Under the pieces are notes generated by a model. That model ran no database searches. It worked only from the letters and a program-made list of their open reading frames with translations, and was not told the origin of the DNA. From CBFIDA01 sp965661085 (lineage in GTDB: Bacteria; Pseudomonadota; Gammaproteobacteria; Comchoanobacterales; Comchoanobacteraceae): a stretch of DNA of 64,000 nt. Positions 47,013 through 55,048 of this stretch are shown in pieces. The stretch's first letter is position 1; each line of letters begins with the position of its first letter. A program made the translations under genes and the position numbers. The stretch spans positions 7,046-71,045 of the forward strand of contig CBFIDA010000008.1 of assembly GCA_965661085.1 (NCBI GenBank). The letters run 5' to 3'.

Positions 47013-47853
47013 GGTGGCGATGGTGCAATTTCAACAGGATGGCATGAATGCGATCTCTGAGATCACGTCGCGCAACGATCATGTCGATGGCACCCTTCTC
47101 AAGCAAAAACTCACTGCGCTGAAAACCCTCAGGTAGGGTTTGTCGAACTGTTTGTTCGATCACACGTGGCCCAGCAAAGCCAATCAAGGCATTGGGCTCC
47201 GCAATGATGACATCACCCAACATGGCAAAGCTGGCTGAAACACCACCTGTTGTTGGATCCGCCAATACCGTGATATAAGGCAGACGCTTTTCGGCCAGTC
47301 GCGTCAATGCCGCACTGGTTTTGGCCATCTGCATCAAAGACAACAAGCCCTCTTGCATGCGTGCACCCCCACTGGTGCAAAAACATATGAATGGACACCC
47401 CAATGCGATGCTGTGATGCACGCCTTGTACAAAACGTTCACCCACGGCAGCCCCCATGGAACCACCTATGAATGAAAACTCAAAAGCTGCCGCAACCACT
47501 TGCATGGATTTCAGCTGACCTTCCATCACAATCAATGCAGCAGACTCGCCGGAGCGTTTCTTGGCACGTGCCAAACTGTCCTTATATTTTTTGAATTTAA
47601 GGTGATCATGGCTGCAGACATCTGTTGCCAACTCCTTGGTGGAATCGGCATCGAAAAATTGTGTCAATCGATCACGGGCTCCAATGCGCAAATGATGCTG
47701 GCATTTGTGACACACCATCATTTCGCGTGTCAACTGTGCCGCATATAAGGTTGCCTCACAATTTGGGCACTGTGCCCAGACACCATCTGGCATCGATTTC
47801 TTTTCTGTGCCAGAAAATTGTAATGTGGGAAGAATTTTATCAAGCCAGCTCAT
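46999..47853 (-). CDS. accD: acetyl-CoA carboxylase carboxyltransferase beta subunit
   Basis: Transfers CO2 from biotin on AccB to acetyl-CoA, the first step of fatty-acid synthesis. Zinc finger CPNC ... CHKC near residues 27-50, and the crotonase-fold core with CTSGGARMQEGLLSLMQMAK and DPTTGGVSASFAMLGD. ATG 47853 gives the expected MSWLDKI start; 284 residues (E. coli 304). It leads the accD-folC-dedD-cvpA operon and depends on biotin, made by the bio genes at 753-3556. Confidence 0.95.
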   Translation of the reverse strand: MSWLDKILPTLQFSGTEKKSMPDGVWAQCPNCEATLYAAQLTREMMVCHKCQHHLRIGARDRLTQFFDADSTKELATDVCSHDHLKFKKYKDSLARAKKRSGESAALIVMEGQLKSMQVVAAAFEFSFIGGSMGAAVGERFVQGVHHSIALGCPFICFCTSGGARMQEGLLSLMQMAKTSAALTRLAEKRLPYITVLADPTTGGVSASFAMLGDVIIAEPNALIGFAGPRVIEQTVRQTLPEGFQRSEFLLEKGAIDMIVARRDLRDRIHAILLKLHHRHHATT

Positions 47854-48170
47854 GGTCAAAATCCGAGTTTCTTTCGTCGTATTATAAACCGATTTCTCTA
47901 AAAATAAAGGAATAACATGCGATCATTGACATAAAACTCAAAAATAAAACCCAAACATTACAGCGTTTTGAGTATGCATCACGTTTGTGAATGCCAACAT
48001 CTGATGCCATGTGGATCAAAACAGCAACATACTGCGTTACTCAATGAGAGCAGACGCCACATTTAAGCACAGTATTCACAGTAAAAACTCATTCATCATC
48101 ATGATCGGTACCGCATTCAAAGCATCAAGTCGACATGGTGCAACCAAAAAATTCAGCATTCTGACAACAC

Positions 48171-48274
48171 GCATGATGTGGCGACAAGGTGTCCATTTGA
48201 ATTCGGGATGTGGGACGGACATGCGTACTCTCAACATATCAGAAATCAAACCCCAACTGTTGATTGTTGGCATC
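48171..48274 (+). pseudogene. remnant of a second copy of the TrmB-like gene
   Basis: About 100 bases here are nearly the same as 49694-49794 of the intact TrmB-like gene downstream. Translated, MWRQGVHLNSGCGTDMRT matches MWRQGVHVDWGCGTGMST, covering SAM motif I; some 25 of 33 residues agree. Similarity stops abruptly at the right side, exactly where the orphan gene at 48275 begins, and fades to the left. The flanking 47860-48170 holds no gene I can support. It is a decayed partial duplication. Confidence 0.75.
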
Positions 48275-49405
48275 TTAAGAGCACACTCCAGGCCCACCAC
48301 GTGGCTTGTTGTCATCACCACTTGATGCGCCTGATGTTAGGGACAAATCTGAGGGTGAGACCCGTGTCTTTGGTGGAGCCAACCCTTTGGCTGGTATTGG
48401 GGAAGGCGTTTTTGTAGCTGTTTTCGATGGTTGTTTGGTCCGCCGTATTGCGTTCCGAATCATTGATCTTTTTGTGTTTCTCGCACGAGGAGGGCGGCTT
48501 CTTTTGTTGGAGCCACTTCTCCCTCCTTTTAGCACTGCTTTTCTGTCGTCTGTCAATTGCTGCAATCCCTTTAAGCCGCCTGACAATGCTTTGAAAACAT
48601 CCAACGAGGTACAATCGGCGCGATACACTGCTTCAAATGCTGATCCCTTATCCACATCTTTTTGAAATATCAGACTTGGTATGGCCAACACAAATAGAAT
48701 AAATCGTATCAAGATCGACATCGTATTCAGAACGATACGGATGGGCAAAGGCAAGGACTGATAAAACGTCAAGGGTGTTGTACGACCATATTTCCGAGCT
48801 GAAAGTTTCTTATCACAGTCCTGAGCCAAATTACCCAAACCTTTTACGCCCCCCAAAAAACCAGCCATCAACACATCCCCCAATGTGACGTCGGAACGAT
48901 AACTCATTTGCCATGCCTGGCGAACATCCGCCTCTGTTTGAAATGGGTAGGTGACAAGGGTCAACACCAGCAACACCTTAGATCTTGTCAGTATAGACAA
49001 CACATCTGCCACTGTACTCAGTGAAAGCACCAATAAAAATGGGATGACCTTTAATGAACGCGTCACAATATCAGATCCTCGCCTTTCAGATTTTGTTAAT
49101 TTGTCTGCAAATTCTTTGCGCTCACGTGCATCAAAACCTGATACCAAAAACGCCATCATTGTCATGATGACTTTGTCAACCATACCCGCCGATTCTAAGT
49201 CCCAAATGAGGTCCTTCATCGTGCGCATTAGCTTACGACTCCGATCTTTCTTAAACAAAAATTCCTTTTCTGGAATGATGAATGGCATTACGCTGGCTTG
49301 TTGAAATAGAGCCCACAGAGTCTTTTCTTTTACGATGTCTTTAGAAACCAACTCCCCAACCTTACTCACCAAATATGCCAATGGCGGAAGGATCAGTAAA
49401 CTCAT
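48275..49405 (-). CDS. orphan membrane protein with an internal repeat, 376 residues
   Basis: Not recognised. Two related units each have hydrophobic helices followed by a soluble motif: YRSDVTLGDVLMAGFLGGVK at residues 169-188 and YRADCTSLDVFKALSGGLKG at 261-280. A third hydrophobic stretch is at the N-terminus. Residues 295-376 form a basic, Ser/Pro/Thr/Arg-rich disordered tail. ATG 49405 has no ribosome site, and the frame is open only 12 codons further to a stop, without another start, so the N-terminus may have been lost. It lies between the TrmB-like remnant and the intact TrmB-like gene, suggesting arrival or rearrangement with the duplication. Confidence 0.6.
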   Translation of the reverse strand: MSLLILPPLAYLVSKVGELVSKDIVKEKTLWALFQQASVMPFIIPEKEFLFKKDRSRKLMRTMKDLIWDLESAGMVDKVIMTMMAFLVSGFDARERKEFADKLTKSERRGSDIVTRSLKVIPFLLVLSLSTVADVLSILTRSKVLLVLTLVTYPFQTEADVRQAWQMSYRSDVTLGDVLMAGFLGGVKGLGNLAQDCDKKLSARKYGRTTPLTFYQSLPLPIRIVLNTMSILIRFILFVLAIPSLIFQKDVDKGSAFEAVYRADCTSLDVFKALSGGLKGLQQLTDDRKAVLKGGRSGSNKRSRPPRARNTKRSMIRNAIRRTKQPSKTATKTPSPIPAKGLAPPKTRVSPSDLSLTSGASSGDDNKPRGGPGVCS

Positions 49406-49550
49406 GCCAACCCAATATGTGAGCTTAAAAAACTTCTCTCTTTAGAGGTATTGTTTTTATTGTACGTCATCCTGTTTCTCTCATTGATGTCTGTTACAGT
49501 ATGGCCCACTATGATTAAAAATGGTGTGAATCAAATCATTTGGGGGCAAA

Positions 49551-50255
49551 ATGCCAAAACCTTATACCATACAAACACAACATCAAAGCGGGGAACGTGA
49601 TGTGTTGAAGCATTTAGACCAGCATAGTGTAGCATTTCAACACCCCATTGCAGACCATCAACGCATCTTTTTTAAGCGCATCCAACAGCATCCCATGTGG
49701 CGACAAGGTGTCCATGTGGATTGGGGATGCGGGACAGGTATGAGTACCCTCAACATATCACAAACCAAACCCCAACAATTGATTGTTGGCATTGACCAGT
49801 CGAAACAACGCCTGATGAAGCTTGCTTGGGCCCACGAACAAATCGAGATGGAAGGGTTTGCTCAACACCAAAATTGTATTTTGATTCATGGACGTATCGA
49901 AGACATGGCCCTGTTGTTTTTTGAATACAGTATTGAACATCAAGCACCATGCGTCCAGGCGCAAACATTTTTCTACCCCAACCCTTGGCCCAAACGCAAA
50001 CATTTGAATAAAAGACTGCCAACACATCCCATCTTTCCCTATCTGATGCGTTTGTCGCCTCACATTGTCATGCGATGCAATTGGCAAACGTACGCAGCAC
50101 AATGGCACTTTTGTGCAAAACATCTGCGACCAGACTTACACCATACGATGGCACGGCACACCCCCATTGACCCAATCAGTCTTTTTGAACGGAAATATCT
50201 CGAAACCAAAACACCGTGTTTTGAAGTCGTGTGCCATCCCAACACACCTGGATGA
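49551..50255 (+). CDS. TrmB-like SAM-dependent methyltransferase (second family member)
   Basis: Motif I is VDWGCGTGMSTLN and the TrmB-type loop is YPNPWPKRKHLNKRLPTHP, comparable to PDPW-x-K-x2-H-x-KRR of tRNA m7G46 methyltransferase. 234 residues. The canonical trmB is elsewhere (58752-59429), so this is a divergent paralogue whose substrate may differ. GGGG lies seven bases before the ATG. A broken partial copy is at 48171-48274. Confidence 0.75.
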   Translation: MPKPYTIQTQHQSGERDVLKHLDQHSVAFQHPIADHQRIFFKRIQQHPMWRQGVHVDWGCGTGMSTLNISQTKPQQLIVGIDQSKQRLMKLAWAHEQIEMEGFAQHQNCILIHGRIEDMALLFFEYSIEHQAPCVQAQTFFYPNPWPKRKHLNKRLPTHPIFPYLMRLSPHIVMRCNWQTYAAQWHFCAKHLRPDLHHTMARHTPIDPISLFERKYLETKTPCFEVVCHPNTPG

Positions 50256-50267
50256 GGCTGTTCTGAA

Positions 50268-51533
50268 TCACTTGCCTTGTACAACTGGAGAAATTTGTCT
50301 TTTGCCAGAAAAACGAATGGCAGTGCGTTGTGCCAATTGGTCTGAAGGCGATATGTTTTTTGTCGCTTTCACAGCTTTTGCTGTACCCGCAATGTGTCCC
50401 CCTTGCGTCAACAAACCTTTGTGCAACATCAGTTGGCCAGACAAAGATCGGGCAACTGCTGCAGCGACTGGGCGAGCGTGATGTTGAGCCCCCCCAAACA
50501 TCGAGGTTGTTTTGTTTCGCAAACCATTTGCAGCCTTACCACCCTGCTGAAACCCAAAAACATCACCAGAGAGTGGTGACAAACCCAACATCTCAAACTG
50601 TTGTTGTAACATGGCCATCGTCGCTGCACCTTGATGTTGTTTCAAAAACTGTTGCATCAGCCGATCATGGTCGATCAACAAGCCTTGCTCTGTCATCACA
50701 ACACCACTGTCATCGCCGTTGATGACACACTGCCCTTCTTGCACTTGTGCCTGCAACCATTGCCAATAAGCTTCGCCCAATTGTGTAGCATCGGCAGACT
50801 GACCTTCGTATGGCAGAGCATCCAAATCTGCCATCCAGTCAGACTTCAAATCTTCAGCACTGTCCAAGACCTGCCCCAGTAATCCTGTGTCGTCTCGTCG
50901 GGATAATGCATTGAGCCATTGCAGCAACAAAACTGGATCCTCAGCCAACCAAGCAAACCCACATGCGGGCAAGATCTTTTGTGCCAAAATGGGTGTGATT
51001 GTTGGCAGCAATATGGGTGGGTGACCTGTGGTAGGACGAACCTTGTAGCATGGTGCATCATATTCAGACATGGGCTGGTAGAAAGGGGACCATTCTGATA
51101 AAAAAGCGCCCTCCGCATCACTCAGCATGACCCTGTAATCGGTATGGATCATGCCCAGCTGCAAGAGCAAGGAGGCGGTGAAAATGGCATATTGCATGCG
51201 TGGCGACATGTTGGCACCACTTGTTTTTTGCATGGCGGCCATACAACGTGACAAAGCAACATGCAACAAAGGGCGATTGTTTTCTCTGGCATCTGGCAAC
51301 AACTGAACCCACTCAGCATATTGATGGAGCACGGGTTGAAAAAAAGCCTCAAAAAGCTCTGAACCATCCAACAAAGCCCAACTTTTAAGTTGAACGATTT
51401 TTTTTTGATAGCAGGGTGGGTTTAAAATGCTCTCCGCAGAACGGATTTCATAAAGCGCAGAAAAATCATAGTCTTTATGGGCCTTTGAAATGGATTTTGA
51501 TTTTTTTTTGGGGGACCGATCATTTGAAAACAT
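50268..51533 (-). CDS. TraI_2/MobH-like domain protein without a conjugative neighbourhood
   Basis: Residues about 45-130 (LLDGSELFEAFFQPVLHQYA, RPLLHVALSRCMAAM, LLQLGMIHTD) resemble the N-terminal TraI_2 domain of MobH-type relaxases and putative helicases of integrative elements. Residues about 250-335 (AYWQWLQAQVQEGQCVINGD, GVVMTEQGLLIDHDRLMQQF) match the TraI_2_C pattern of Q/W-W-L, G, N and a G-L-L beta-turn. The N-terminus is Lys/Ser-rich. 421 residues. There are no other transfer genes nearby, so it is probably a domesticated relative. Assignment is from memory of the family pattern. Confidence 0.5.
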   Translation of the reverse strand: MFSNDRSPKKKSKSISKAHKDYDFSALYEIRSAESILNPPCYQKKIVQLKSWALLDGSELFEAFFQPVLHQYAEWVQLLPDARENNRPLLHVALSRCMAAMQKTSGANMSPRMQYAIFTASLLLQLGMIHTDYRVMLSDAEGAFLSEWSPFYQPMSEYDAPCYKVRPTTGHPPILLPTITPILAQKILPACGFAWLAEDPVLLLQWLNALSRRDDTGLLGQVLDSAEDLKSDWMADLDALPYEGQSADATQLGEAYWQWLQAQVQEGQCVINGDDSGVVMTEQGLLIDHDRLMQQFLKQHQGAATMAMLQQQFEMLGLSPLSGDVFGFQQGGKAANGLRNKTTSMFGGAQHHARPVAAAVARSLSGQLMLHKGLLTQGGHIAGTAKAVKATKNISPSDQLAQRTAIRFSGKRQISPVVQGK

Positions 51534-51599
51534 GGCATTGCCTCCGTTGCTGCATGGTTACTCTAACAAAATGGTATAGGCGGCGCCAACCTTTCAAGA

Positions 51600-52412
51600 T
51601 CATAGTGCACGCATGGCATCCCAAATCACATCTGGCAATCCATCGCTTGTCACACACCTGGGCAGTTGTACGTGACTGGGGTAACATGCATTGAGAAAAT
51701 ACAAGCCAGCAGCCGGCGCCATCGGCACCTGTGGATGACGATGTGTGCTGACCAACACCTCTGAAAGCCAGGCCTCATCACGCTGACCACGCCCCACACA
51801 AACGAGTGCACCAACCATGTTGCGCACCATATGATGCAAGAACGCATCACCATGCACCACAATACAAGTCACATGGTCTTGGGTATGGCAGTGGACACGA
51901 TGAAGCGTTTTAATGGGGCTGTGCGCTTGACAATCGCCGCCCCGAAAACCACTGAAATCGTGTGTACCCACCAACAATTGTGCAGCTTGATGCATGCGGC
52001 TGAAATCACATGAATGCGGGCACCACCATGCACGATTGTGCCACCATACTGAAGCCATTGGTGCATGATGAATCACGTAGCCATACATGCGACTGCGCGC
52101 AGAAAATCGCGCATGAAAATCAGAAGACATGGGCTGAACCCAGCGACATCGTATACTGGCTGGCAAATGGGTATGCACCCCACGCAACCATTGTGTTGAT
52201 GTGCGGACCGCACTGCTGTCAAAATGAAAAATCTGTTGGTGTGCATGGACACCGCGATCGGTTCGGCCTGAACCTTGCACAACCACAGGATGGTTGGCAA
52301 CACGTGAAAAAGCATCCTCCAAAAAACCAGCAACGGTGATGACATCACGCTGACGCTGCCAACCGTAATAAGGAGTGCCATCATACTGACACCCCACGGC
52401 ATAACGTTGCAT
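51600..52412 (-). CDS. truA: tRNA pseudouridine(38-40) synthase TruA
   Basis: Makes pseudouridine at positions 38-40 of the anticodon stem. The catalytic Asp52 is in GSGRTDRGVHA; DGTPYYGWQRQ near the start and FLHHMVRNMVGALV in the C-terminal half are typical. ATG 52412 gives 270 residues, the same as E. coli; the open frame upstream overlaps the fimV-like gene. Start is four bases after the fimV-like stop. Confidence 0.95.
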   Translation of the reverse strand: MQRYAVGCQYDGTPYYGWQRQRDVITVAGFLEDAFSRVANHPVVVQGSGRTDRGVHAHQQIFHFDSSAVRTSTQWLRGVHTHLPASIRCRWVQPMSSDFHARFSARSRMYGYVIHHAPMASVWWHNRAWWCPHSCDFSRMHQAAQLLVGTHDFSGFRGGDCQAHSPIKTLHRVHCHTQDHVTCIVVHGDAFLHHMVRNMVGALVCVGRGQRDEAWLSEVLVSTHRHPQVPMAPAAGLYFLNACYPSHVQLPRCVTSDGLPDVIWDAMRAL

Positions 52413-52416
52413 GGGC

Positions 52417-53049
52417 TCAATCTTCGATTTGTGTGAGCAGTTGTGCCGCATAATCGCGCTGCTGGATATTGCCCTGTGTCAGAATCTCTTGCAACACTTT
52501 TTTTGCACTGGCAAAGTCTTCCATCTGCAAGTAAGCGCGTGCCAAGTCAAGTTTGGCGGGCACCGCTTCCGAAGATGCCAAATAATCAAATTCATCGGGA
52601 TCAGCCCCAGTGTCCATCTTGATTTGATTTTGTTTGTCCCGATTTAAAGACTGGCCTAGAAAACGATCATACAACTCTGAACCCACAACGTTCCAAACCA
52701 AAAAACTCCAGAAGACAATACTCGCCAGCAAGATCAGAATGCCCGACATCCCACCAAAGCCAACTTGTGTCTGCCATGTTTGTTGTAGCATGCTCACATT
52801 GAATGCAATCCATGATTTCAATTGCATGGACCACTGTGTCGCCGCATCCAGGGGCAAATTCTGTTTGGTGGATGCCATATGTGTGAGCGCACGCATTTTT
52901 TCAGCCTGTAACGCATTGGTATGCTGTAACTTCTGAATGTAACCCATCAACTGCGGACGATTGAAACACCCCACAACGCTGCATTGGGCCCAAGCCCACT
53001 TTGATTGCACAAATACCATGGCCACCACGCTTTGGCGAAACCAATTCAT
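52417..53049 (-). CDS. FimV C-terminal-domain protein (very short FimV)
   Basis: The last 45 residues (VPAKLDLARAYLQMEDFASA... then GNIQQRDYAAQLLTQI) match the FimV C-terminal TPR domain, a cytoplasmic polar hub in Pseudomonas and Legionella relatives. A membrane helix at about residues 100-122 and an N-terminal signal-like segment precede it. Full FimV proteins have 700-1000 residues with a periplasmic LysM; this one has 210 and no LysM. Position between asd and truA is the normal fimV locus. It may be a stripped-down but working hub. Confidence 0.75.
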   Translation of the reverse strand: MNWFRQSVVAMVFVQSKWAWAQCSVVGCFNRPQLMGYIQKLQHTNALQAEKMRALTHMASTKQNLPLDAATQWSMQLKSWIAFNVSMLQQTWQTQVGFGGMSGILILLASIVFWSFLVWNVVGSELYDRFLGQSLNRDKQNQIKMDTGADPDEFDYLASSEAVPAKLDLARAYLQMEDFASAKKVLQEILTQGNIQQRDYAAQLLTQIED

Positions 53050-53125
53050 AAACCCACCTCACATGTCAAGATCATCAAACATACTAACTGAAAAAATCTG
53101 ACCGCTCAAGCGATCGCGCTCGCAA

Positions 53126-53398
53126 TCATGTAGAAGACTCATGAGTGCGATGGCCATCAGAGCTTGTGGGCGACCCCACGCCTTTTTTTGGCACCGCGCA
53201 CCAATGGGGTGAACATGTCACTGCTTCAGACATCGACGATTGATGCACCAAACCCATGCAATCCTTTTTACGCATGAACCGTGCTTCCTCCAGCCTGTGC
53301 AAACCGAAGTTTGGATGATCAGTGAAAAAATTGAAGGCCACAACATCTTTGATGGCCCAACGCGCAAATGGCCAATACCTATGCACGTGCAGTAACAC
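53126..53398 (-). CDS. possible small protein between the acidic ORF and fimV
   Basis: A 90-codon frame from GTG 53398 that starts four bases after the stop of the acidic gene, which would allow coupled translation (AAGAG just before). It has a tryptophan/phenylalanine-rich first half (YWPFARWAIKDVVAFNFF) and a polar, Ser/His-rich end. Not recognised, no promoter. ATG at codon 42, after GGAGG, is an alternative short start. Could be a fragment of a longer lost gene. Confidence 0.3.
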   Translation of the reverse strand: MLLHVHRYWPFARWAIKDVVAFNFFTDHPNFGLHRLEEARFMRKKDCMGLVHQSSMSEAVTCSPHWCAVPKKGVGSPTSSDGHRTHESST

Positions 53399-53401
53399 CT
53401 C

Positions 53402-53878
53402 TTAGCGCATATTGCGGCCACCCGTCTGCCCAAAATCCATGTCCACTTCGTAATCATCATGACTGGTATCTTGAATCTCAACACCCACATCTTTTTCTGT
53501 GTCCAAATCACTTGCCGACACAAATGGCGACTTCCCATCCTCTGTATGAGCGCGCTTTGCTTTGGCTTGCGCCTGTTTTTGCAGCATCTCTTCAACAGAA
53601 ACACCCAACTCAAATTGAATTTTGGCGTAACTGTTTGCCACAAACAGCCCGCCTTCACCGATGGCCGCACGCACTTCAATCGCACCAGATCCAGATTCAC
53701 CACCCGCATCATCGTCCGCATTAGGCTGCGCTGACTTTGCAGGCAGCCACTCAACTTCACTCACGTCATCACCTTCCGACACATGCGCATCATCCTTCAG
53801 CAAACGATCGGTATTGCGCAACCGCCCAGCAACAGGTTGTGACTTGGATTGTTCATCGGGTTTGGATGGCGCAGACAT
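53402..53878 (-). CDS. acidic hydrophilic protein of unknown function
   Basis: 158 residues, strongly acidic, no membrane segment and no signal peptide. It begins MSAPSKPDEQSKSQ, has a short folded-looking stretch near GEGGLFVANSYAKIQFELG and ends in Asp/Glu-rich sequence. ATG 53878 is one base after the asd stop, so it is co-transcribed with asd and probably coupled. Its place between asd and fimV and its acidity resemble the linker of a full FimV, so it could be a fragment of that gene; this is inference. Family not recognised. Confidence 0.5.
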   Translation of the reverse strand: MSAPSKPDEQSKSQPVAGRLRNTDRLLKDDAHVSEGDDVSEVEWLPAKSAQPNADDDAGGESGSGAIEVRAAIGEGGLFVANSYAKIQFELGVSVEEMLQKQAQAKAKRAHTEDGKSPFVSASDLDTEKDVGVEIQDTSHDDYEVDMDFGQTGGRNMR

Positions 53879-53879
53879 T

Positions 53880-54938
53880 TCAAGCAAGCCCCACATGCCC
53901 TGCTGCATGATGGGCGTCGTTCTGAATTGTCAACCATTGTTCTGCAATTTGGATGCTGTTGAGTGCTGCACCCTTACGCAAATTATCGCTGACCAACCAG
54001 AAGGTCACAGCATGTGGATCTGTCAAACTGCGACGCAATCGACTGACAAAAACAGGATCGGTATCCACCCCATGGCTTCTGGGCGTCAGCGGGGCATCGG
54101 CCTCATCGATGACACAGACACCAGGGGCATCGGCCATGATGGTCCGAACATGCTCAAGGTCAAATGGCCCACAGAGCTTGACCGTCACGGCTTCACTGTG
54201 ACCATAAAAAACTGGCACCCGAACCGTGGTACTGTTGACCAAGCATATTGCATCTTCAAAAATTTTCTGCGTTTCCCAATACAGCTTCATTTCCTCTGCT
54301 GTGAAGCCGTTGTCCGTCATCTCGTCGATGAATGGCACAACATTGAATGCAATGTCTTCACAGTATGGGCTACCAACTTCTGATGAAACATTGCCACCGT
54401 TGAGGGCTGCAATCGCTTCAGATGCCAAACGTGACACACCCACACGACCACTGCCTGAAACAGATTGAAATGTGACCACTTCAGCCGACACGACACCATA
54501 ATGCGCACGCAGAGGCGCACACGCCAAGCAAAAAGGGATGGTGGCACAATTTGGATTGGCAATCATCTTGGGCGTTGGTGATGCTTTCAAGAAATGACCA
54601 TTGATTTCTGGCACAACCAAAGGCACCTCCGCCATTCCCCTGAATGCAGCACTGTTGTCAATGACCGTACAACCGGCCGCCACCGCTTTAGGCACCAACG
54701 CTTTTGCAACGGCACTGCCTGCCGAAAAAAATGCCAAATCGACTTTAGAAAAATCGAAAGTCGATGCCTGCTCCACCATAAAACTGCGGTTTTGGCATGA
54801 GACTGCTTTACCCACAGAATGTTCACTGGCCAATGGATACAACGTATCAAGTGGGAAAGCACGCTCTGTCATCAAATTCAAAAACATTTCACCCACAGCA
54901 CCTGTGGCACCAATCACTGCAACATTGATTCGGCGCAT
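53880..54938 (-). CDS. asd: aspartate-semialdehyde dehydrogenase
   Basis: NADPH-dependent reduction of aspartyl phosphate on the way to diaminopimelate, lysine, threonine and methionine. N-terminal GATGAVGEMF nucleotide motif, catalytic Cys131 in NPNCATIP, and SVSGSGRVGV. ATG 54938 follows AGGAG by six bases. 352 residues. The diaminopimelate made is needed for the cell-wall enzymes encoded here. Confidence 0.93.
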   Translation of the reverse strand: MRRINVAVIGATGAVGEMFLNLMTERAFPLDTLYPLASEHSVGKAVSCQNRSFMVEQASTFDFSKVDLAFFSAGSAVAKALVPKAVAAGCTVIDNSAAFRGMAEVPLVVPEINGHFLKASPTPKMIANPNCATIPFCLACAPLRAHYGVVSAEVVTFQSVSGSGRVGVSRLASEAIAALNGGNVSSEVGSPYCEDIAFNVVPFIDEMTDNGFTAEEMKLYWETQKIFEDAICLVNSTTVRVPVFYGHSEAVTVKLCGPFDLEHVRTIMADAPGVCVIDEADAPLTPRSHGVDTDPVFVSRLRRSLTDPHAVTFWLVSDNLRKGAALNSIQIAEQWLTIQNDAHHAAGHVGLA

Positions 54939-55048
54939 ATTGATCTCCTCACTGTGATCTCAACCAGAAAGATTTTGGTTCTGCATCATTCAAACATTGG
55001 GGTGGCCAAAAAGCAAACATCTTGACATTGACGCTGTCACAATCCGGT

